Source: an uncultured Campylobacter sp.
Lineage (GTDB): Bacteria > Campylobacterota > Campylobacteria > Campylobacterales > Campylobacteraceae
Direction of reading: 5' to 3'
NCBI RefSeq assembly: GCF_938045225.1
Contig: NZ_CALINL010000209.1
Coordinates: forward strand, 1-10,495
DNA: 10,495 bases
Made by a program: the position numbers and the translations under genes. Under the pieces are notes generated by a model. It did no database searches, was not told the origin of the DNA, and worked only from the letters and a program-made list of their open reading frames with translations. This document shows positions 5,806-10,495 of the stretch, one piece after another (position 1 is the stretch's first letter; each line of letters starts with the position of its first letter).

Positions 5806-6954
5806 TGTCTCTTTCGGGATGATTAAAAGCGCGGCGCCCCCTGTTAGGTTATTTACGATCGCCGAGCTGCCCAGTTTCTTGCCGTCTAAATTCACGTAAA
5901 TTTTGCCGTCGCGATTTACTAAATTTACCGCCGTAAACTCCAAAAACGGCGAGCGCTTTTTGTAGTTCTCGTCCATGATGGCCGTGATTTTAGGCTCGCT
6001 AGCGTCAAACCACGCATTTAGCAGCACGCGCACGTAGAGCACGCACATCACCATCGCCGAGTACGGAAAGCCCGGCAGCGCAAATATATATTTTTCGCCT
6101 GCTTTTGCGACCTTGATGTGGCGGCCCGGTTTGATCGCGGCGCCGTCTATTATGATGTCGAAATTTTCGCCCAGCGCGCCCTTGACGAAGTCGTAGTCGC
6201 CCATGCTGATACCGCCCGTGGTGACGAGGACGTCGGCTGATTTTAGCGCGCGGACGATGGCGTCTTTTACGAGTTCGGCGCGGTCGCGCACTATCTCGCA
6301 CAGCACGGGTTCGCCGCCCATTTTACGCACCATGGCCGCGATGCCTACGTGATTTGAGCTGTGGATTTGCGCGGCGTTTTCTAGCGGCTCTCCGAGGTCT
6401 TTTATCTCGCTTCCGGTAGCTAGTACCGCGACTCTAGGCCGCACGAATACGCTAACGTTAAAGATCCCAAGCTCGGCTAGCAGCGCGGTCTCGGCGTAGC
6501 CTATCGTCGCGCCTTTTTTGATTAGGATTTCGCCTTTTTTGTAGCTTTCGCCGACTTCGCGCACGGCAAAGCCCCTCGGCACGGGCTTTTTGATGAGGAT
6601 TTTGCCGCCTGATACCTCGACGTTTTCGACCGGGATCAGCGTGTCGGTGCCTTCACTCATCAGCGAGCCGGTGAAGGTTTTGACGCATTTTACGCCTTCT
6701 ACTTTTAGCCCTTTGTCGCTACCTGCGGGTAGGTCGGTGATGAGTTCAAGCTCGCTTAGGCCCTCTTGCCACGCAAAAGCGTAGCCGTCCATCGCCGAGA
6801 CGGGACGCTCCGGGTAGTTGTCCTGCGCCGCGATATCTACGGCGATACGACGATCAAGTGCTTGCGTGAGCGTGACCTTTTCCACGCGGTCCCAAGGAGC
6901 CAGCGTAGAGCGTAAAATTTCAAGAGAGGATGCGTAACTCATAAATTCTTTCAT
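5758..6954 (-). CDS. moeA: MoeA molybdopterin molybdenumtransferase
   Basis: The 398-residue cytosolic protein inserts molybdenum (or tungsten) into adenylylated molybdopterin, the last common step of molybdenum cofactor synthesis. That cofactor serves enzymes such as formate dehydrogenase and nitrate reductase. Domains in order: MoeA N-terminal region with SAMDGYA at 53-59; the molybdopterin-binding domain from about 173, with ATGSEI (179-184), TTGGISMGDYD (245-255), IKPGRHIKVA (274-283) and ALPGFPYSAM (292-301); and the C-terminal domain from about 324 to 398. In the last motif a Phe replaces the Asn of the usual PGNP. Length is normal. The start at 6954 is supported by AAAGGA 6 nt upstream. 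It is divergent from the TelA module. The 326-residue gene follows 24 bp downstream, and a decayed copy of its tail lies further on. Confidence 0.96.
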   Translation of the reverse strand: MKEFMSYASSLEILRSTLAPWDRVEKVTLTQALDRRIAVDIAAQDNYPERPVSAMDGYAFAWQEGLSELELITDLPAGSDKGLKVEGVKCVKTFTGSLMSEGTDTLIPVENVEVSGGKILIKKPVPRGFAVREVGESYKKGEILIKKGATIGYAETALLAELGIFNVSVFVRPRVAVLATGSEIKDLGEPLENAAQIHSSNHVGIAAMVRKMGGEPVLCEIVRDRAELVKDAIVRALKSADVLVTTGGISMGDYDFVKGALGENFDIIIDGAAIKPGRHIKVAKAGEKYIFALPGFPYSAMVMCVLYVRVLLNAWFDASEPKITAIMDENYKKRSPFLEFTAVNLVNRDGKIYVNLDGKKLGSSAIVNNLTGGAALLIIPKETEFIAKGEIVEVLKMV

Positions 6955-6996
6955 TTTTTGTCCTTTTTTGATTCCCCATAAATGACGGATTTCAAG

Positions 6997-7065
6997 CTTT
7001 AAAATTTTAAACCCGTTTCGGTTACGGACGACGAGTCCGCGCCCTCACGGGTTAAAATTTTAAAG
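6997..7065. repeat. Long imperfect inverted repeat with nested hairpin
   Basis: The left arm (6997-7016, CTTTAAAATTTTAAACCCGT) pairs with the right arm (7047-7065, ACGGGTTAAAATTTTAAAG) over 19 positions with one bulged A. Inside lies a second hairpin, CGGAC (7025-7029) and GTCCG (7035-7039), around a GACGA loop. Neither flanking gene reads into it from its 3' end, so it is not a terminator for them. It may be a leader RNA of moeA or a small dispersed palindromic repeat. Confidence 0.75.
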
Positions 7066-7126
7066 TTAAACTACGCCTATTCTGTCTGGAATATTTCTGC
7101 CGATTTTACTAAATTTAATCGTAAAT

Positions 7127-7143
7127 TATGCTAATAAAGCATA
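7127..7143. repeat. Small inverted repeat upstream of the TelA module promoter
   Basis: TATGCT (7127-7132) and AGCATA (7138-7143) are perfect inverse complements around a 5-base spacer. The site is centred about 50 bp upstream of the -10 box, a position that would suit an activator site. No regulator can be named. Confidence 0.3.
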
Positions 7144-7184
7144 GAAGTTTATTATTAAGTCTGCAAAAAGCGTACGAATTTAGT

Positions 7185-7190
7185 TATAAT
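7185..7190 (+). promoter_or_regulatory. -10 box TATAAT for the TelA-YqiJ-YqiK module
   Basis: A perfect TATAAT preceded by TTTAGT lies 29 bp upstream of the TTG start at 7220. No -35 consensus is visible, as is usual in Campylobacter. It is the only good -10 box before the three-gene module. Confidence 0.65.
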
Positions 7191-7219
7191 AACTCTCAAA
7201 TTTAAGCAAAGGACAAGCC

Positions 7220-8287
7220 TTGAATCAAATCGCTAAAACACCTCAAGACGTCGTCGCCTTACTCATAGAAAAAAGGAAAGAATTTAACGATCCCAAAGAA
7301 TTTATCGTGTCGTTCGGCAAAGACGAACTAGGCGAGTTTGAGAAGCTAAACGGCGATATGGATATGAAGGTCGGAGATTTACTTAGCATGAGCCAAAGCG
7401 TAGGAAGCTCGGTCGGCGAGTCGCTAAAATCGGTCAAAAAGTACTCCGCCGAACTCATCAAAGCAAGCGACAAGATGAAAGAGGGCGGACTGGGGGCGAA
7501 ATTTATAAATTTCTTGCTCGGCAAAGACCTAGCCGCCGAACTGGCTAGCAAATATCAAAGCGTCTCAAGCTTGTTTGAAGAAATCACGGCAAATTTAAAG
7601 CACTCCATAAATGTTTTAGAAGCTAGAAACGCAGAAATCTCCGAGAAGCAAAAGGAACTTTCACTCATCATAGAAAGTCTAAAAGGCAAGATAGAAATTT
7701 TAAGCAAAACAGACGAGCTCATCGAAAATTTAGCGGCAAATCAAACAGACGAAGAGCAGAAAAAATTTCTCCTCGAAGAGGCGCTATTTTACATCCGTAT
7801 GCATTTGCAAAATTTGCAACAGGTGCTTGTCGTGATGCAACAAAGCCTCGCAAACTACGCTACCATCAAGCACAATAACTCGCTTTTAAGTTTCGCCACG
7901 CAAAACACGATCACAACGAGCATCACGGCGCTAAAAACCAACGTCTATATCGCAAGTGCAGCGCAAGAAGGCAAGAAGCAGCTAAAAGCGGTTTCCGAAA
8001 TGGACAAGCTGGCTAGCGACGTCATCCTAAAAAACGCGCAGGACGTAAACGATACGGCAACGGACGCGATGGCAAAGGTCGTAGGCGGCGCGCTAGATAA
8101 CGAGAGTCTCGAAAAAGCGATAAATTTAATGATAGATTCGCTAGATAAGATAGAAAATTTCAAAAACGAGGCGTTGCCGAAAATGAAAGAAAATATCGCT
8201 AAAATATCGCAGATGAGTAAGACGCTGGAAAGCAAGGTAAATAAGCTCGAAAAGATCGAGCAAAGCGACGTGTATAGCATAGAGTAG
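7220..8287 (+). CDS. TelA-like (toxic anion resistance family) coiled-coil protein
   Basis: The 355-residue protein is soluble and almost wholly helical, with long coiled-coil stretches (about 110-175 and 295-348). Residues 188-250 resemble the core of the TelA family (Pfam toxic anion resistance): a YIRMHLQNLQQVLVVMQQS helix, then an N-N-SLL segment and TTSITALKTNVYIASA. This matches the family's pattern of an LQ-rich helix, KNNxxL and TxSALRxAV. The family is linked to tellurite and envelope or antimicrobial stress resistance, but the biochemical role is not settled. Translation probably begins at TTG (7220), with AAAGGA (7208-7213) six nt upstream. It is the first gene of a plus-strand module with a YqiJ-like protein 61 bp downstream and a flotillin after that, so it may work at membrane microdomains. 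Confidence is high for the family's general shape and moderate for orthology to TelA. Confidence 0.75.
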   Translation: MNQIAKTPQDVVALLIEKRKEFNDPKEFIVSFGKDELGEFEKLNGDMDMKVGDLLSMSQSVGSSVGESLKSVKKYSAELIKASDKMKEGGLGAKFINFLLGKDLAAELASKYQSVSSLFEEITANLKHSINVLEARNAEISEKQKELSLIIESLKGKIEILSKTDELIENLAANQTDEEQKKFLLEEALFYIRMHLQNLQQVLVVMQQSLANYATIKHNNSLLSFATQNTITTSITALKTNVYIASAAQEGKKQLKAVSEMDKLASDVILKNAQDVNDTATDAMAKVVGGALDNESLEKAINLMIDSLDKIENFKNEALPKMKENIAKISQMSKTLESKVNKLEKIEQSDVYSIE

Positions 8288-8297
8288 AGCGGAGTAA

Positions 8298-8313
8298 AGG
8301 TCAAATTTGACCT
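8298..8313. repeat. Perfect 16-bp palindrome between TelA-like and YqiJ-like genes
   Basis: AGGTCAAATTTGACCT is fully self-complementary. It lies 10 bp past the TelA-like stop and 35 bp before the YqiJ-like start. As RNA it gives a 6-bp stem with an AATT loop. There is no T-run after it, so it is more likely an operator-like site or processing hairpin than a terminator. Confidence 0.6.
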
Positions 8314-8348
8314 CGCAAGCAGCAAAATTTAAAAACAAAAGGTAAAAG

Positions 8349-8969
8349 ATGGATCAAATTTTAGAGCTTCTTGGCAACAACCTTATATTTTCCGTTCCGC
8401 TGGTTATCGTTGTAGTTTTTGCATTGCTTGAGATTATTTTGATGATGACTGGATTTTCAGTACTTGAGCCGATAAACGGGCTATTTGACGGAGCCGAGGG
8501 CATCGACGCTCCTGGTACCGAGCTACTAGCGTGGGCGAATAAAGGCGGCGTGCCTAGCACCGTTTTTTATGGGATTTTGCTTATGAGTTTTGGCGCGTGC
8601 GGGCTTTTTATTATCGGCGTTTTTTACGGCTCCGCCTCGCCTGTGTGGTATATGAGCGCGGTTATCGCCGCGGTTTCGTTTTTGGCTGCTTTGGCATGGA
8701 CTAGATGGGTTAGTCTGCTCGCGGCAAAATACCTGCCTCAAGTGCAAAGCGCTGCGTTTAGCAAAAAGGAGCTTCTTGGCTGCGAATGCGAAGTAAAGGA
8801 CTATAAAATAACCAAAGAGCAAGGCGGCGACGTTAAAGTTGCGGATAAAAACGGAAAAGAACGTTTCGTTTTTGCACGAGCTGCCGGCGATTATGAGCTT
8901 GTAAAAGGCGATGTCGCGCTTATCGTTAGGATCGATAAAAATAACTTTTACATCAAGAAAAAACAGTAA
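8349..8969 (+). CDS. YqiJ/NfeD-like membrane protein with C-terminal OB-fold
   Basis: The 206-residue protein has three predicted membrane segments (about 12-34, 71-94 and 99-119), followed by a soluble tail (about 138-203) with alternating beta strands. The tail includes ELLGCECEVKDYKI, GKERFVFARA and ELVKGDVALIVRID, typical of the OB-fold found in YqiJ and NfeD proteins. Such proteins partner flotillins in the inner membrane. The gene lies between a TelA-like gene and a YqiK-type flotillin, with 21 bp to the latter, as in the E. coli yqiJ-yqiK pair. The ATG at 8349 has AAAAGG (8337-8342) upstream. The N-terminal MDQILELL resembles the MNQILEQI start of the 326-residue protein by chance only. 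No enzyme function is expected. Confidence 0.85.
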   Translation: MDQILELLGNNLIFSVPLVIVVVFALLEIILMMTGFSVLEPINGLFDGAEGIDAPGTELLAWANKGGVPSTVFYGILLMSFGACGLFIIGVFYGSASPVWYMSAVIAAVSFLAALAWTRWVSLLAAKYLPQVQSAAFSKKELLGCECEVKDYKITKEQGGDVKVADKNGKERFVFARAAGDYELVKGDVALIVRIDKNNFYIKKKQ

Positions 8970-8990
8970 ATTTAATCTAAGGAGAATAGT

Positions 8991-10495
8991 ATGAACATTG
9001 ACGGGATGACTTCTTTGGCCGTATTTGTCGGCATAGGACTCTTTTCTATCATCATTTTGGGTATCGTCTTTTCAAGGCTTTACCGAAAGACGACAAAGGA
9101 GCTTACGTTCGTGCGAACGGGCTTTGGCGGCGAAAAGGTCGTTGTGGACGGCGGCGCGCTGATACTGCCGATACTGCATGATTATATCGACATAAATATG
9201 CAGTCGATGAAAGTTACCGTAGCTCGCTCTAAAAGCGATAGCTTCATAACCAAAGATAGAATGCGCGTGGATATTACGGCTGATTTTTATATCAGAGTGG
9301 GCGAGGATAGAGAGTCTATCTCGCGCGCGGCGCAAACGCTGGGTAAAAAGACGATCGATCTGCGCGAGCTAACCGGGCTGATAGAAGGCAAGCTCATCGC
9401 TACGCTCCGCTCGGTGGCAAGCTCGATGGAGATGAAGGAACTACACGAAAAAAGGGATGAGTTTAGCTCACAGGTCAAAAATGCTATCGAAGCCGATCTA
9501 TCTAAAAACGGCCTTCAACTAGAGTCCGTCTCTTTAACGTCGCTAGATCAAACGGCTAAAGAGTTTTTTAACGAAAACAACGCTTTTGACGCAGAAGGTT
9601 TAACAAGCCTAACCCAAACTATCGAGGAACGCAAAAAGCTACGAAACGATATCGAGCGCTCGACCGAGGTACAAATCGCGCAGAAAAACTATGAAACGCA
9701 GTCGGAGAAATTTGAAATCCAAAGAAAACAAGCCGAGGCCGAAGCCACGCAACAAACCAAGATAGCGAATTTCCAAGCCGAGCAAGAAGCGCTAAGAGCA
9801 AAAGAAGCCGAAAGTAGGCGCAAGGAGGCCGAAGAAGCCAAGATCGTCGCGAACAAAGCTATCGAAGAGGCGCAGATAAACAAAGCGCGCGCCATCGAAA
9901 CCGTCGAGATAGAAAAGGCTAGAGCCATCAGAGAAGCCGAGATCAACAAAGAAAAAGCCGTCGAACTGGCAAATCAGAGCAAAAATATAGAAATCGCTAA
10001 AAAAGTCGAAGAGGAGGCTGCGGCTAAAACGCTAGCCAACGAGAAAAAGGCGCTAGAAGCCGCGTCTTTTGAAAAGATCAAAACTTCATCCGAGACCGAG
10101 CAAGCAGAGCGCGCTAAAAAGCTAGCGCTAATCGAAGCGCAAAAAGAGGCCGAGCAGCTCTCTATCGAAAAAACCGTTGCCGCAAAAGCCGAAAAAGAAG
10201 CCGAGGAAAACCTAGCTGAAGCTGCTAAAATCAAAGCTATGGGTGCTAGCGAAGCGCTAAAAATCAAGGCTACCGCCGAAGCTGAAGCTATAAAGATAAC
10301 GGCTGAAGCCAACAGGCTAAACTACGAAGTCGAAGCTAAAGGTAAAACCGAGATAAACAATGCCGAAAATATCGTCTCTGCGGAGATTTTGGAAAATAGA
10401 TTTAAGCTTGCATTGGTCGAGTTTATGCCGCAAATCATCGCCCAGGTCGTAAAACCGGCGGAGAAAATCGACTCTATCAAAATCGTGCAAATGGC
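8991..10495 (+). CDS. YqiK-type flotillin (3' end outside window)
   Basis: There are 501 codons before the window edge; E. coli YqiK is roughly 550 residues, so probably about 50 are missing. A single membrane segment (about 10-29) is followed by an SPFH/band-7 domain (about 30-195; e.g. FVRTGFGGEKVVVDGGALILP at its start and MRVDITADFYIRV at 91-103). A long Glu/Ala/Lys-rich coiled coil runs from about 205 to 460, and a tail contains FMPQIIAQVVKPAEKI. The coiled coil contains 11-residue repeats at 289-332 and 413-445. Flotillins oligomerise at the cytoplasmic face of the inner membrane and organise membrane microdomains. The ribosome site TAAGGAG (8978-8984) is strong and fixes ATG 8991. The gene is likely co-transcribed with the YqiJ-like and TelA-like genes. 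Confidence 0.92.
   Translation, partial: MNIDGMTSLAVFVGIGLFSIIILGIVFSRLYRKTTKELTFVRTGFGGEKVVVDGGALILPILHDYIDINMQSMKVTVARSKSDSFITKDRMRVDITADFYIRVGEDRESISRAAQTLGKKTIDLRELTGLIEGKLIATLRSVASSMEMKELHEKRDEFSSQVKNAIEADLSKNGLQLESVSLTSLDQTAKEFFNENNAFDAEGLTSLTQTIEERKKLRNDIERSTEVQIAQKNYETQSEKFEIQRKQAEAEATQQTKIANFQAEQEALRAKEAESRRKEAEEAKIVANKAIEEAQINKARAIETVEIEKARAIREAEINKEKAVELANQSKNIEIAKKVEEEAAAKTLANEKKALEAASFEKIKTSSETEQAERAKKLALIEAQKEAEQLSIEKTVAAKAEKEAEENLAEAAKIKAMGASEALKIKATAEAEAIKITAEANRLNYEVEAKGKTEINNAENIVSAEILENRFKLALVEFMPQIIAQVVKPAEKIDSIKIVQM

Larger units (their letters stand above)
6955..7219. promoter_or_regulatory. Divergent control region between moeA and the TelA-like gene
   Basis: This 265-bp non-coding region contains the long inverted repeat at 6997-7065, a small one at 7127-7143, and the rightward -10 box at 7185-7190. 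For moeA, a weak minus-strand TAAAAT-like hexamer near 7105-7111 would place the long inverted repeat inside the moeA leader RNA; no better -10 box is seen nearer to moeA. Confidence 0.5.

Noticed and set aside
7243..8325. Long minus-strand open frames antisense to the TelA-like gene
   Set aside because: They are low-complexity Ser/Phe/Leu readings opposite a clear coding frame, without ribosome sites; shadows of the real gene.
9619..10312. Minus-strand Ala/Ser-rich open frames opposite the flotillin
   Set aside because: They arise from the antisense of Glu/Ala/Lys-rich coiled-coil codons; no start signals.

Overview
The window looks like chromosomal DNA of a Campylobacter-type epsilonproteobacterium, possibly the C. 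showae/rectus/curvus group. The basis is the dense AAATTT motifs in and between genes, AAGGA-type ribosome binding sites, TTG starts, bare TATAAT -10 boxes without clear -35 elements, and the protein types seen. This is inference from sequence style; no search was run. No tRNA, rRNA, CRISPR array, transposase or integrase is visible.

Left part (1-2462): a YajR-like MFS transporter on the minus strand, running off the left edge, is divergent from rdgB (housecleaning NTP pyrophosphatase, TTG start at 1121) on the plus strand. A HAD-IB family phosphatase follows with its own -10 box. Their shared upstream region (893-1120) holds a 10-bp stem structure close to the rdgB start.

Middle part (2463-5757): an accessory-looking block on the minus strand, downstream of moeA. 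In transcription order it holds an unrecognised 326-residue protein, a decayed duplicate of the moeA 3' end, a YwqG/DUF1963 protein and a HEAT-like helical protein, then a 320-bp gap facing the HAD gene. The moeA duplicate contains a 53-bp block identical to the end of the intact moeA. The 326-residue gene is therefore bracketed by direct repeats 1216 bp apart, which marks the moeA 3' end as a site of gene insertion or allele replacement.

Right part (5758-10495): moeA (molybdenum insertion step of molybdopterin cofactor synthesis, minus strand) is divergent from a plus-strand module of a TelA-like protein, a YqiJ/NfeD-like membrane protein with an OB-fold tail, and a YqiK-type flotillin cut by the right edge. 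The module is probably a membrane-microdomain or envelope-stress unit. The moeA/telA intergenic region carries a long imperfect inverted repeat with a nested hairpin, a second small inverted repeat and a -10 box for the module.

The most unusual signals are the moeA tail duplication around an unknown gene, the structured element upstream of moeA, and the TelA-YqiJ-YqiK linkage.
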